Notes: generated by a model not told the origin, from the letters alone. A stretch of DNA of 64,000 bases from Rhyacophila brunnea (GCA_022495005.1 JAGYXB010000018.1:1426001-1490000), one strand, 5' to 3'; shown: positions 43,507 to 57,279, counted from the first letter of the stretch. Numbers and translations are program-made.

Positions 43507-44122
43507 AGACGAAATACAAAATAGATATTAAAAAACGTCTGAATTATAAATATGAGGTGAATTAAAATGAACATAACGGGGTCAATGGAGTTGGTCAGGG
43601 ATGCTAGTATAATCTGGGAGGATGAAAAAAAGACTGGATATCGGCAGAGGTTTTGGAGTCGACATGGGCAAAAAAATAAATAATGCAGTATGAATTTGAC
43701 GATAATTATTGTTACTTGAACCAAGTAAGACTCATTAAATAAAATGATGATAGAGTCTAGACATAATAATATTTTAAATGAATGTTATAAATTCATTTCA
43801 CAAAATAGTTATATTGATTTTTCATAGTGTCGGTATTGGAACGTGACAAAAGCTTTGTTATGATAGGAAAACTTTGCAAACAAACATACAGCGTGACACA
43901 TTTTGAATTAACTTTGTAAATTTCTAATCAATCAGGGATAGATTGTGTCTGTGTTTGATTTGAAAACTTAATATTGGCGAACGCAATTTATGATGAGGTT
44001 TAAAGGTCTACACTAGTGTAGGCCTAGGGATGTCAACAATGTTCTTGTAAAGTATCAATACTTAGATTACTTTAATATCGATGATTTGATTTCAATAATA
44101 AATCGTTCTTTCGCTTAATGTA
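43507..44122. other. AT-rich spacer
   Basis: Nothing recognised between the two inverted-repeat elements. Confidence 0.4.
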
Positions 44123-44123
44123 A

Positions 44124-45138
44124 AGGTTTGTTCAGACTTTTCCAGTAATTTAGTTGAGTAGTGAATGATTTAGTAAATAAACGTGTCTAAACAGACAAAT
44201 TTAGTCGAGTAGTTTAGTAAAATCTTCAGTCCAGTCGATCCATTTCATTCTATTAATTCGGCTGAGTAGCGACCCCTACAACCTCTCACTTAATACTAAA
44301 AAAGCCACGAAACCAGTCTGAATAGGCGGGTTCATTAGTCGTCGACTGCCGTAGAAATGATATAGCATTGGAGCGAAGATACCACTTGAAATAATATAAC
44401 TTATAATTATTATACTTCAATGCGACAAACATTAAAATAACCGTTGCGAACATGAGTTGATAGATCCGTAGATAAATGGCAATATTTCACAGAAAGCTTG
44501 TTGTTATTGAGGATAGCTAAATTATCATATATATTATATTCATTTATTATTCCGTTTATTTTGTATACTCAGTATGAAGGATATTATGTAATGTCGATAG
44601 GTAGTGTGGATAATTTGTTGATTAATACGTTGATAAATAATGACAATATTTCTCAGAAAACTTGTTGTTATTGAGAATAGGTAAAGAGGTAGGTACACAT
44701 TATCCTAGTGTTCATAAGAATAATTATAAGTTATATTCATTTATCATTCCGTTTATTTTGTATAGTCAGTAAGGACAATGGAGCATAAAGTACCTATTTA
44801 TTACCTAAACAAACTACAAAAATACATAGGTAAGCATACGAAAATTTATGAAACTACAAAAATATAATAGGTATCCTATGTAAATTAGTATTAATTAATA
44901 AGAATTCGGAGCATAAATTGATTCAATTACGTCAACGCCGTTTTTGTATCGTGTCATTTGAATTATTTTTGAAGTAACAAGTTTATCTGACAGACGGCAG
45001 CACTCTCGTGTCGCTCTCGTCTTTCGTTCATTTTGACACATCACTCACTAATGCACTGTGTTTGGACACTTTTCAGTTACTAATTCACTAAATCACTCAC
45101 CACTCTACTTAATCACTCAACCGGTCTGAACCGGCCTT
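44124..45138. mobile_element. ~1-kb non-autonomous DNA transposon with ~75-bp inverted ends
   Basis: The left end (44124-44200: TTGTTCAGAC, GTTGAGTAGTGAATGATTTA) and the complement of the right end (45045-45138: GGTTCAGACC, GTGAGTGATTTAGTGAATTA) are inverted copies with several indels. The interior has no transposase frame but contains a diverged tandem duplication (44470-44600 and 44640-44790) and a doubled AAACTACAAAAATA motif near 44810-44865. Confidence 0.6.
44470..44790 (+). repeat. Two-copy tandem duplication, ~160-180 bp unit
   Basis: Both units contain, in order, GACAATATTTCWCAGAAARC-like sequence, CTTGTTGTTATTGAGRATAG, then TATATTCATTTATYATTCCG and TTTATTTTGTATA-TCAGTA. The second unit has an extra insert (44690-44730). 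Confidence 0.7.
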
Positions 45139-45139
45139 A

Positions 45140-46760
45140 AATCGGAGTAGGTATATTAACTATTTATTGTAATCGTGTACGTTAAAACAATAAGAAAGGC
45201 GCGCTTCGCTCTCTCTATCATACTGGCAGTATTCGTCAGTTGAACCAATAACCTACCAGTTATTTGCTATGGTTCGAATTAAGTGGATGTGTTGTTTGTT
45301 ATATGGTATATTATGTACTGTTCAACTAGTCAATGACTGAAGGATACATGAGAATAAGGCTAGATGTCACTAAATTTGACAAATAGAGATTTGAATGCCA
45401 TTTAGTGGAAAATTTTGTGCATTATAAAATGTCAAAACATTAAAGAGCAAAAAAGGGTTTGAGTCATGAGATATTCAAGTTTAAAATTTTGATATGCGGG
45501 CTAAAAAAGGTGGATGTCAATGTGAAACAGAGCAAAAAGGCTTGATGTCAAAGTGGAACAGAGCAAAAAGGGGGTTTCATACTAATATTGGCAACAGCGT
45601 TACGATATCTACTGAAATTTCGCGAAAATTAAAATTAACGATGCCTTAATCACGTAAAAATGTCAGATTCATAAGTTATACTTCTTCAACGCGTGTTCTA
45701 CACTCACATTGTTTTGTTTTGTTTAAAATAAAATAAAATGAGATCTATCGGGCACAATCCTTAAATATTTGCTTGTATTTTTATATTATATAGAAAAATA
45801 TTTCATATTTTCTTTAAATACCTATATTAAGTATCTATACTTTTCTATGTGATAACAATACCGTGTATTGATTATTTTTCTTTATATGTCAATCTCTCTA
45901 TGTAAGCCTGTTTAGTAACGAATTTCTAATATAAATTATTAATTAGATTGTCGTTTCAGTAAAGTGTGGTTTTTCTGTTTCGAAATTAATATACATTTGC
46001 GTCAAGTTAAAACCAATTCTAATTATTGATTTTTGTGTTAGGTACTATAATTGAGGAATCGGTTTTACTAGGAGAATTTATAATGTACAAAGTATTCCAA
46101 AAGTCAATCTAATTTTAGATCTCCAAAAATTTTATAAATGATTTTAAACTTATCTTTTTTTCTTTGTACATATTATTATTTATATATAAACTCAGATATA
46201 CTTATAAATATGCATCATGTCTTTTTATGCATTATATTTTTTATTAATTATATGTATCTAATATAATAAAACTTAATCATCTTATATTTATTTTAGTAAT
46301 ATATTGTATTGTCACTGTATATAATATTTATATAGGTACCTATTATAATAGTTCAAATTTATAGTCAGTTTTTCAATCAGCTGATCTGGCTATCAGCTGG
46401 CACGTAATACAATGCTTACGAACCGGAAGAAAGAAAAGCTAAAATGCATTCAAGATACGTATATACCCGACAATGAAAAACTTGTCGTCCATTTTCCTGG
46501 AAAAGACACGACCCATATCCGTAAATAAGATCTACGTTATATCCGGTCAAATAGCTCCTGGAAGGTCGTGCGGCAGGCTTTTATTTCCAGGCTTCGGAGG
46601 CTCTCATTTTTTTCTGTTGTTGCAAAAATAAATAAGTTCTTTTCTGTGGTGTGGGGCAATAATTTTATTTGTACAGAATTTACTATATTTTTTTAGATTA
46701 GTTTTACTGAATGATTGATTTGAATGAACTTAATATAATACAAAAAAGTATAGTTATTAC
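45140..46760. other. Non-coding stretch with a short tandem repeat and a GC-richer island
   Basis: At about 45512-45575 GGATGTCAATGTGAAACAGA is followed by TGATGTCAAAGTGGAACAGA, two units of about 32 bp each ending GCAAAAAGG. A GC-richer island at 46375-46620 has no long frame and no match in the window. Confidence 0.45.
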
Positions 46761-46764
46761 AAAT

Positions 46765-47020
46765 CAGTGGTTCACAAGCATAGTGAACCATGTCCCCTCT
46801 GGTTATTTTTTTAGTAAGCTAGGTTTAAACATATTAATCTATAATTTCTAATTGTGTAAGGGTATGATTGCAATTCTGAAGTGTTATTTTGAGTACATTA
46901 AGTTACTATGTAAGAAAAATCATACCTTTCGAGAATAGGAAATACTCAAATATTATGTTTGTACCTAGCTTACTCAAAAATAACGAGAATGAACTTGGTT
47001 CACTATGCTTGTGAAACACT
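46765..47020. mobile_element. 256-bp MITE with ~68-bp terminal inverted repeats
   Basis: Left arm 46765-46834 and right arm 46954-47020 are inverted copies: GTTCACAAGCATAGTGAACC, then GTTATTTTTTTAGTAAGCTA, against the same order in the complement of the right arm. CAAAT stands on both outer sides (46760-46764 and 47021-47025) as a possible 5-bp target duplication. The outer arms also contain the small self-palindrome GGTTCACnnGCnnnGTGAACC. Confidence 0.75.
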
Positions 47021-47025
47021 CAAAT

Positions 47026-50000
47026 GGTAAAATAAAATACTGAATAATTAAATGAGAAACATAGTACGGTGGGTGATGATTAGAAATATCATAATATGAT
47101 GTACAACATATTAATTATATTTTATTTTAGAAAAACTGAATAAATATTATTAAGAAGCGTCCTTGGAGTATGTTAAGGACGTGTAATACACTATATTTCA
47201 AGGAATAAAGTTGAGGTTGTGGAACTATTTAGATAGAGATACACCATACTCGGACTTTGGAAATTGAGACCGCTTGCAGGAGACAAACCAGAGATAAAAC
47301 CTACTTTGGATGCGGCCAACCTATTTTTAGTTATGTTGAAAATAAATTTATTACATTTTAGGTATCGACACAATTTTGTTATTTTAAGCTCAAGATGTTC
47401 AATAAATTATTGAATATTATTTTCAGATACAAATATTTGGTATTGTAGATTATATTTAAATAGTGTTGTTATAAAGTTTTTGTAAATGTGTTTGATATAA
47501 CCGATTTAAAAAAATATAATATATTGTTTAAAAATACACATTTTAAAGTCTCAAAAATATAATATATTAATCAATAAAAAGTATTGGTCTGAGTGGGATG
47601 AAAACATCACACGACTGCAGGATTACATATCTAGCTATTAAAATAGAACAACGTAGATTTCTTAACAAATTTCTTAGAAATTGTCTTTGATAGGTATTTC
47701 ATGTAAGAAGTACTGGTAAAATCGTCGTTATTAAGTAGGATACCTGTAGCTTAAAATATGTTAGTGTGAATCCAGTGGTTACAGATTCCAGTCGACCGTC
47801 ATATTTAAAAAATAAAGATTTTTCAAGTATATATCTGAGGTATTTTAAAATGATTCACTATAATATATAATGGCTCGTAATGTTGTGGATCTCAGGTTTG
47901 AATCTATGTTGTTTTTCAAGTGAGTTTCGAGTCCGTGTGTGGTCCTTATACGTTGAGAAAGTGACTTATAATATTTTTGTGTTTGATTAACAAGCGGAGT
48001 CAGGTTTTAAAATTTGAAAATCCTGACAAATTTTTCGAATCTAAATTTTAGTCGTAATGCTGTAAATTTTTGCTCATAATTAAAAGAAAAAAATGTATAT
48101 ATCATTAGTATTACAATCAAAAATATATTATGCTCACAATATTGCAAAATAAAAAAATATTGGTACCTAGATAGTAAATTAGTGGTTATAATATATTATA
48201 TTATATAGTTTGTGTAATATTTTCGGTACCTATCTATGTTCATACAAAATGCTTAGTACGTTAAAAAAATAACAAAATTAACCCCTATTATGGTAGTAGT
48301 TTCTTGATAGGTACAATTAATTATTAATATAAATTCGTTTATGATAAAATAGATATTTGGTTATGTCACATTACGTATTATTATAACACGGGTAGGTACA
48401 TACAATTTTTACAATAAATAAAAACCGTGATGTAATATGACTTACTTTTTTAATGTCAGAAAAAAAGTAATTGATTTATTGTGTAAATTATATTTTATCA
48501 TTATTTCATAAAATATAATAAGTAATACAGATTTAATTAAATAAAAAAAAATCCAGTAGTAAATTGGATAAGTATTTGTAAATAATGCGGGTTGTGTTTG
48601 AATTTGCATTTCATTTAAAAGGATTTTTAAATTTTGAGAGTGATGCTTATCTACGTGATGGAGATTAAGAATTGGAAAAATAGTCTCAGGTCGAGAACGC
48701 TGTATATAGAATTACAATGAATCTTATGAATTTAATAAAATTTTATGTAATATATTTTTATGTACATATTAAATTAAATTTACAAAGTTATTCAAGAAAT
48801 GAAGTAAATTAATATTCGGAAAACAACAAAAAATCTTGTGTAATAGCAAAATTGTATTTGTAATAATAACAGGATTTTTAATAAATAATAGTAGTTTATT
48901 ACGTAAATTTTTCCTTATTTTAATTTCCTGTTAAAAATTGTCAACAATTTAATACAACGGTGTTATTAATGAAATTCTTCGTAGACTATTAAAAACTAAA
49001 GTATTATTAAATAGAGAATAATGTGAATTATAAAACATATTTAGTTTTTTGTTGTATTTACATATTTAATGTTTTATTTAATAACTAGAAAATATTATCA
49101 GGTGGCAGTACCACCTGTCAACATTCTCATACAGCTTTTCCGGTCTCCCCCTCTTTTTCACTTACGCGTGTTACTGTCTTTATTCTGGTGTTTCAGACTC
49201 AATTATTTGTTTGTGAGTTGCTGTAACAGCCTAGCCAAGTTTTTATAAAGTCTTATAACTTTTTGTATTTTTTTTTAAATTATTGATTGCAAAACATTTG
49301 ATTTTATGTATAAGGTAGTTTTGTTGTTATATATAATGTAATAAGTAATTTAGAATTGATTACGTATTTGCATTTGTGAGAGATTATGATATTGTTACCT
49401 ACAAATTTGCCAGATTTCAATTTTAAGTATAGCCTGGCTAAGGTATGTCCCTCCATTTATTTTAATAGCCGGAATTGGATATTTCGTGTAGTGCTCTTGT
49501 GTTATTTTATTGTTTAATATTTCATCATTAAATCATAAACCAAAGTTATGGTGACTGACTTTCGCCTTTCGTATGTACCAAAAACTTATTGATATATAGG
49601 TGAACGGAAAGGTGGGTTGTGACGGGTAGGTATAGAAAAATAATAAAATGTAATTCTGAGATAATCGTTATGATAGTTATCAATACAGGAGTCAAAATAA
49701 TAAAATTCAGTTTCCTAAAACGATCGCCAACGTCACATGACCGGAACCTCGCACCAAAATAACGGAAGTCATTATTTTTTATTAAAATGACCTTATGACA
49801 TTAAAACAATTTATGACAGTATTAGCAGAAAGAGAACCTTCATTTTTCATGCGATTTGGTCCTTTCTTCTCTCAATTGGCTTGCGAGAAATGATTCACGG
49901 AAAGACATAGGCTCATTGCGAATGGTTTCCTATCACTATTTACTTTTACGATGCTTCTCATGGCCAATTATGATAACGCCCCTGTGCTTTATGGCTTGGC

Positions 50001-50815
50001 ATAGATATTATCGTCGGTTATCGCCTTTTTATGTCAATCACACAAAAGGCGGTAACCGCGAATCCACATTGCTGCCGCATTACTGTTATATAATACGTGC
50101 TTAGGTTTTTTGTAACGGGCGATACTATGTTTTAATTGCCTACATAAAGATACTCGCAAAAGACCGATATGATCTGCAAATGATTTGACTTACTAAGACT
50201 TATGCCCCTGTTCCGTTGACAGTCAGACGATTTACAGTTTTTAGACTTTTTAAAGCACCTTAAATCTGTGAAATTTTAAGACTGCAGACCAGGTTCGTTT
50301 AATCTCAAACATGTTTAATATTTTACTCGCCGAGTTGTCAGAATTCGTATGTCAATCACTACATTAGTTCAATATGATTTTAATACGCAATCATTCGGAG
50401 CAAAACAAAACCACTAATTGTTTTAAGCTTTGTTGTTGATTAATTTGTTATTAATTTAAATATTATAGCATGAAAGATTTAGCAATTATTATTTTATTTA
50501 AATTTATGAAATTTAAAAAAAAAGAACGTAAAAATTGTATATGGGGAATTATGCGTGTTTTCACCAAATCTTTATAATATATTCTTCTATATCTTTTGTT
50601 AATACTAAATCATGTCATGAAAGGTATTTACAGTAGATAGTGTAATTATTATTAGCTGTAGAATAATCGTAACTACACCTAGGCTTTGAGAAAACTACAT
50701 AAAGCATTGATACCAACGTATAGAAGTATTGGTTAAAAACTTTCTGATATATATTTTTCTAGCCCTACTTGTAACATAATATTATATTGATATAATACTT
50801 CATACTTTATGAATA
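47026..50815. other. AT-rich stretch; weak SINE copy at 47735-47865
   Basis: 47735-47865 (plus) has a decayed tRNA-like head (GGATACCTGTAGCTTAAAAT, GGTTACAGATTCCAGTCGAC), then a T/A-rich linker and ATATCTGAGGTATTTTAAAA, matching the linker/tail style of the SINE family. A second tRNA-like scrap (CAGGTTTGAATC) is at 47895. The frame at 49856-50104 has no domain. The rest shows nothing. Confidence 0.4.
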
Positions 50816-50819
50816 ATGA

Positions 50820-50965
50820 GAGGTCACGTTTGAAAACACTATTCAGCTCCCCAAATAGGTTCCATACTAGTTTGGTTATATGATTAATCTCATCATTAAT
50901 GCCTCCGTCAATTCAGATATAGTATCCTAGATAGACACAATCGTTGAGTCACTCGATGTATGTGC
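50820..50965 (-). pseudogene. Non-LTR retrotransposon ORF2 fragment, inverted segment
   Basis: The minus strand encodes NDCVYLGYYI, a stop, then IDGGINDEINHITKLVWNLF and GELNSVFKRD, the well-known segment after the reverse transcriptase (YLG-x-I-x-x-DGG-x-x-x-EI-x-x-RI) of RTE-like and similar elements. It sits head-to-head with the plus-strand fragment that starts about 70 bp to its right. Confidence 0.7.
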
Positions 50966-51034
50966 TATTGACAAGAACTAAGTACTTTTGGTTCATAAAA
51001 TCAGATTATCAGTAATTTTGTCTCAGATACATTA

Positions 51035-51415
51035 CAAAGGCTCAGAGCAACCATGTACAGAGTTTTGAAAACAGATGTTTGTGACAAATATTGGATATGT
51101 GGTAGTGGTACGACTTCAAAAATATTGAGAAGATTAGAAAACGCACCCAGCGATGTTGGACCTGCCTCGGCCACGTGCTACGGATGCCAGAAAAGAACTT
51201 CAACCTAGCTTGCCTTCTTCAAGCCAACCGGATTCCGGCGTCTTGGGAAGCCGCTAAATACTATCTATAAAGTGTATACAGCGAAACTAAGGAATGCTGG
51301 TTTGACCTGGAACAATGCAAGAAAACTGGCGAGCGACATGGATTCTTGGAGGCGCCGCGTGTTGTCAATATAATTCAACTTAGGGGCGGATATGGCCGAA
51401 GAAGAAAAGAAAACA
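51035..51415 (+). pseudogene. RTE-like non-LTR retrotransposon, ORF2 C-terminal fragment (copy C)
   Basis: The plus strand reads LRATMYRVLKTDV, then in another frame KRTQRCWTCLGHVLRMPEKN, FNLACLLQANRIPASWEAAK, then AKLRNAGLTWNNARKLASDM and DSWRRRV, ending in GGCGGATATGGCCGAAGAAG followed by an A-rich run. This is the least decayed of the three related fragments (others at 558-1000 and 6560-7085) and gives the family's 3' end. Frameshifts prevent any protein. Confidence 0.7.
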
Positions 51416-54374
51416 TTTATTTTTAACCTACTTTTCAACTTAACCTAAGCAAGCTCCTACAGAGTGTCCTGTAAATCTGTTGAGTATTTTGTAGTGACAA
51501 AAATGTTATATGCAAAGTGTGACTGAAATATTCGCAGTTAATGGCGATTCCTCTATTCTCTAAATCCAAACTTCATCCAGAGTAGTGGAGAATAGTTAAG
51601 GCGAGATATTTTACCTTGTTGGATACCCCCAATAATAATATTATATAATAATATAAACCTATGTCAGAATAAATTAATTACTTGTATAAAAAGATAAAAA
51701 ATCATTTTCAATTAAAATACTCTTTATATAATATGATGTATTAATTGATTTTTTCCTCTATTTTTTCGGGAAATTACAGAACTTATCGAATTGTTATTAT
51801 GCCTTTTAGAATGAAAAAGTCACTGGGAGTTTTTTTATATATAAACATACCTTAAATTTTGATCATATTTTATTTTTAGTAACTACATACATGGAGTTTT
51901 TCTGGTTTATGAGTATTGCGAGGGAAATTTTTTTTTTTTTTTTATTATGGTTTTATTTGTTTTGATAGTTAAGTGCTTTCTTTAATTCCGGCTTTTATTA
52001 TATAAAATCTTGTCAGTATTCACTATAGTAATGTATGTTTATAATACTATTAACATCAAAATAAATAATATGGTATTTTGCTGTGAAGTCGTTTTTGGTA
52101 TTTTTGTAAATATACACACAGTAGGTACTACACAAACATTATTTCGTTTATTTGATATATAAAAAAAACATATTTATTCTGCAGACTACAACGGTAAACA
52201 TTCAGACATTATTTATTGCTTTACGTATAATGAATTTTATACGTAACATAAACGAATTCTAAAAAATGTTTGAGAAGCAATAAAAAAATGAATACGTTTA
52301 CCGAATTTATTCGCTTTCACGCGAAAATGGTTCTCAAATGTAATTAAAATTCATGAAATAAAATTAAAAATATCGCATTCAAATTTAAAAGCCTATTATG
52401 GCGGTATTAATACCAAATGGGTGTGTATTGAAAAAATAACTGGCCCTACAACCAAACGTGCTCGGCAATTAGACAAATAATAATATACAAGGTAGTACTG
52501 AATATTCTACCCTAGAGTATGTATTATTATATCTAAAGAGTGTCTTATAATATCATGTGCTAAATCATTTGATAGTAACTCCACAACGTTCTAAGTGTTG
52601 TTGAATTAGTAACGATATAACAATAATTACTAATATTTTGTTCGTAAGATAATTATTGACGCGACTAAACTTTTATTTTTTCCTCAGACTATATTTTTAT
52701 TATAGTGTGCACGTTTTGGCTGGTTACATGTAAAGTATACCTACGTAAAATAATTTACCGTGGCACAGTTTGCCGTGAGCTTTCTTATTGGAAAGAGATG
52801 ACCGTATACTATTCAGTATTCAATGTTAATAGATTCAATATTATGAATATGGATTCAATTATTTAACGAATGAAAATCTAACCTAACCTATCCTAGGAAA
52901 TTATCCAGTATATCGGCTATTTTAAAAAATTGTTTACTGCTGGCTTCTTGTAAAGTGTAAACCGACAAGAACCGTGTTTTTTTTAGACATGAACTTTATG
53001 TCAGTACTATACGACCCAAGGAGTTTGGATGGAGATACGGCCATATATTTCCGATACAACATTTCACGGTAAAGTGTGTTACGGCTACAAGTTTCCGGAC
53101 ACGGTTATGGTTACGGTAGAAGTTGACAATGATTCATGTTTGAAATAGTTAATGTATGTAGTAATAAATACAATAAATATATCTATTGATAATTAATTTA
53201 AATGTAAGGTTTATCTTGGAATTCACTGGATATTTAAATAATTTTGAGAATTGACTGATTGAGAAAATTAAAAGTTGTATTGCAGTAACAAATGCATGAA
53301 CCCGAACTAGACGATAGTTATAATTTACCGAAAGGAAGCTATTAGGTAAAATAATCATATAATAGGTGAATTATTTATATATTTTTAAAAACACATTTAT
53401 AATGAATTACATTTTCGAATGGTAACCAACATATTGTCAAGATACTGTATAGTTAGTACACTTATTTACATACTGCACCCTATTACGTTCCAGCATCGGA
53501 GCATAGAAAAAACAAAAGGTCACGCCACTTTCCTCGGTACATCGTCACGTCGCGCGCCTGTGTTATTATTTTATGCATCATAATGATCGTTTTTCTATCA
53601 CCACTGCGCTGCATGATGAGGTTGATGTAGTAGGATTGGTACAGCGTTAGAATCCTTGAGATTGTTCTACAAGGGTACGGAGTTTCACACTATCTGAAAG
53701 CAGCTGGAGCACCTGTTGGTAACTACTTCAATAACTGAGGGCTGTCGTGTACACTCATGATCTCGAGTATTTATAAAGCTGTCCTGCTAATGTACCTGTA
53801 AAAATTAGCGGAGATATCGATTCTCAAAGCTTAAAGCTCAAGTTAGGAAGATAATAGGTATGTTAACAGCCATACAAGAGCACAGGTAACACGGAAGCAT
53901 TGAACAACTGCAGTGTTTCCAGTCAATTGGGAATCCACAAAAGTATGCTTCGTCCGCATTTAGTTAACTTAGAATCATGTGAATGTCAACATAGTATCAA
54001 AATGCTCTTCAATATTTAGTAGGTCAAAAGAAAAATGGTTACTCTAAATCACACATTGAAATATACTTTTAGAAATAATGATATACTTTTGACGGGTTTT
54101 TTATGTACTTACATACATTGTTAGTTTTTATCAAAATAACTAAATTTATTTGATTAATTTTGGATATATCAAAGAGTGAGTGGTGTGTGTTTGAAAAAGG
54201 GAGCAAAATCCTTTCTGCCTCCTACCTACACACTTATTACAAAGTATTAAAGCAACCATAGAGAAGTAATAACTTTTGGTTATTAATACAAATATTATTA
54301 AATTCAAAATTGAGAGCCTGGTAGAATATCAACATGGTATGAAAATATTACGAATTAGTTTGAGATCAGCATCA
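51416..54374. other. AT-rich stretch without recognised features
   Basis: About 3 kb without supported genes or repeats, apart from homopolymer runs (T-run at 51931-51953). A GC-richer patch at 53480-53770 is unexplained. Confidence 0.4.
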
Positions 54375-54815
54375 CATCACTGCAGTGACGTCCTTAGATA
54401 AAATGCCGCCACTAGCCAGCGCATTAATGCCGCCCCATTTTTTAAAAATAGTATTTTTTATCATCCTTTCATGACTCCAATATCTAAGAAATACATTGTA
54501 TGGATACTTTACTAACAAAATAAATACTACTAAAAGTTAGAAAATTAAATTGAGATATAAAAAGCGAATAAATATAATATAATAATAGGTAGGTAATTAT
54601 GTTAGACACCCAAATCACTAGACACATTTGGCTTGTACCATTTGGCAATACACAGATTATTAGATTTATCATTTTCCCTATATTAACAAAATAATTTTAG
54701 CTATTTCTATAAGTATATTCCAAATGATTCTCCTCGATTTGCCGCCCTTCAAGTAACTGCCGCCCCCAAGCGACGCTCAATCTGCTTACTCCCACGGGAC
54801 GCCACTGCATCACTG
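54375..54815. mobile_element. 425-bp hAT-type MITE with perfect 8-bp target duplication
   Basis: The element spans 54383-54807. The left end CAGTGACGTCC and the complement of the right end CAGTGGCGTCC match at 10 of 11 positions. CATCACTG stands immediately outside both ends (54375-54382 and 54808-54815), an exact 8-bp duplication as made by hAT transposases. Sub-terminal GCCGCC motifs occur on both sides. There is no transposase frame. Confidence 0.88.
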
Positions 54816-57276
54816 TTGTTTAGAGCAGCGTCAAGCTGGGAAAATATAATATAGTCACCGGTATGTATTCGATAATAATTATTGATATGATATTGTAGCT
54901 GCATAGTAATAGCGATCAGATATCCATTGTTTAATGTATCAAAGTTCTCTGCAGTAATATATTCCCAGCGAATCAATTTCCAGCAAACAACTTTTAGCTA
55001 GATCAGCAAGTTGATTGGCAATATTAGATACGGTATATTATTACAATATATCACAGCACATTATATCATTACGGTGTATTAGCCGAATAATCATTTTTCA
55101 TGGTATCATATTTTCTTACGACTGTAATAATAAATAATATTTCATTTCGCTACTCGATTTAAAACGCTGACTCTATAATTAGTCCAATATGATTATGTAC
55201 CAGAATTTAATGTTAACGTATTACTTTTTATTGTAAAAATAACGAAGAATAATTTATCTAAATGTCACTCGAATCCAAGTACCTAGATCGTAACTATCTC
55301 AGTAGATTATATGTACTATCATTGTATAATATACTATTGTACCGATACGTTGCTAATAAATCTCACCCTGCTACATCGTAGACTTCATTATCATCATCTT
55401 CAACCCACACATCGAGCACCACAGTAGTGACCCAACAATATAAAAAGAAAACACATTGTTTAAATATATTTACTAAATATATTTATTAACAGCATCATAT
55501 TGACTTGGAACGGAGTACTTTTACGCGCCGTCAGGAAGTGTACCGGGGCGGATTCCAATAATCAAGAGTGGATCTGAGATTAGTATATTTTTGAAGATCA
55601 AAACAATGACAGCCTAAATATTAAAAGGACTCAAGCAGTCTAGTGGATATAAACTGGGCAAGCGTTGCTTAGTCAGAAACGTTAACAAAAAGGCCTGAGT
55701 GTCAGTTATATTTTACATTGCAGGATAAAAAATATTTACCCATTGATGCTAATGGTTCCTCCAAATCACATCCGGTCTTAGTTGGACGTATTACGAGACC
55801 TTTTGTTTATTGTGAAGCATCAGTAGTTTTTATAACCAGGAATGTCTCAAGAGCAGCTAACCAAGACTGAGCAGTCATGCACTCAAGAGTTTTTAACTGA
55901 ATATACATGACTTTAAGTTAAGAGTATCCATATGAGAAAGGGACACATAGAATCAAAATAAAAAAAATGTGAAGCCAGTCACCATGGACAAATACTTTAA
56001 AGCCAAATTCGGTTTATTACTTTATGACGGCCAGGCCTTAAACGCAAGAATTACGAAGCGCGCCAAGCATTCTCAAATTGAATGCGCGTTTAGTTTACGT
56101 GACAAACTTTAATGCAGACGTAATTATTAAACCTTTTTTTATTACGTGGTTAAGTTTGTTTCTCCATGCTCGACATTTTAACCTTGTTAAAGCCTCAGAC
56201 ACAAGGCAACCCATTTTACATTATTTTTATGTTTCCTAGGTATACTTCATTACATCTGTATTTGTACCACAATACAGTAATGATTTCGGGCAAAATTACA
56301 TAATTCTGGAATTTGGTATTAAAAGGTCTAGATAGGTAGGTAATTTTTCGCTTTTTATAGCTTAAAATTTGAAAATAAATTCGTTTATTTGGCTGCCAAA
56401 TTGTGATTATAGCTTGTTTTTGGAATAATGTATATGCAGTAGAAATAAAAATACATAAAAGTATGTTATTTTAAATGCACTACCCATTTACATCATAATA
56501 TAGTTCTCCAATAATTTTATTTATATATTATCAATATCGCAAATTCAAAAACAAGCTTTGCAAGAAGAAAATGGCTTCCAGCGCACTTTATAGTAGATCG
56601 AGAACTATTGAAAGCTCCGGTACCGTCTTGAAATAATACCTCTGTGGACAATAGATTTAAGCATCTCTACTTTACCTACTCTACATAGAGCAGGAAAGTC
56701 AAACATGAGAGCCGACATAATAATAAATGTTATAGGTGTAAGTATATTATTTAAAATAATATATATAAAATTGACCTTTCACTTATGGTTTTTATTGCAT
56801 TCTATGCTATAACTATATATTTATACTTGTAAGGAATTTAATGATATTTAATACAATGCTTTTTATGATCTTGATTGACTTCTTGCCTGCGGCGCTGTTG
56901 CTTTTCACGATCAGCTGTCCAGAAATTTTCTGCAATACGCGAGTATCTAGTAATTTTTCGGGTGAATGGTTCGTGATAAAAACACCTACTTAAACAAATT
57001 TGTCTCATCTACCCGCACCATAATGCCGTGTTCATATAAGACATATCGCTTAAGATAAAATTGGTTTCAATAAAATCGATGGTTAGTGGCTAAACGCTCC
57101 TCTGTTTCTGAAACCGGATGATAAGAATAGTTCCCCAATCTATATCAGAGTAAGACTCATTAAATGTATTAATTGTTTGACATTGAGGATTTACATCTTA
57201 TACTACGATATTAAGTATATTATAATGCTTTTCATTTTTAGGTTTGAGAAAAATCAATATTGAATTTTTTATAGAA
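54816..57276. other. AT-rich stretch without recognised features
   Basis: No gene, SINE or inverted-repeat element that I could verify. A small GC-richer patch at 56885-57030 is unexplained. Confidence 0.4.
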
Positions 57277-57279
57277 TAA

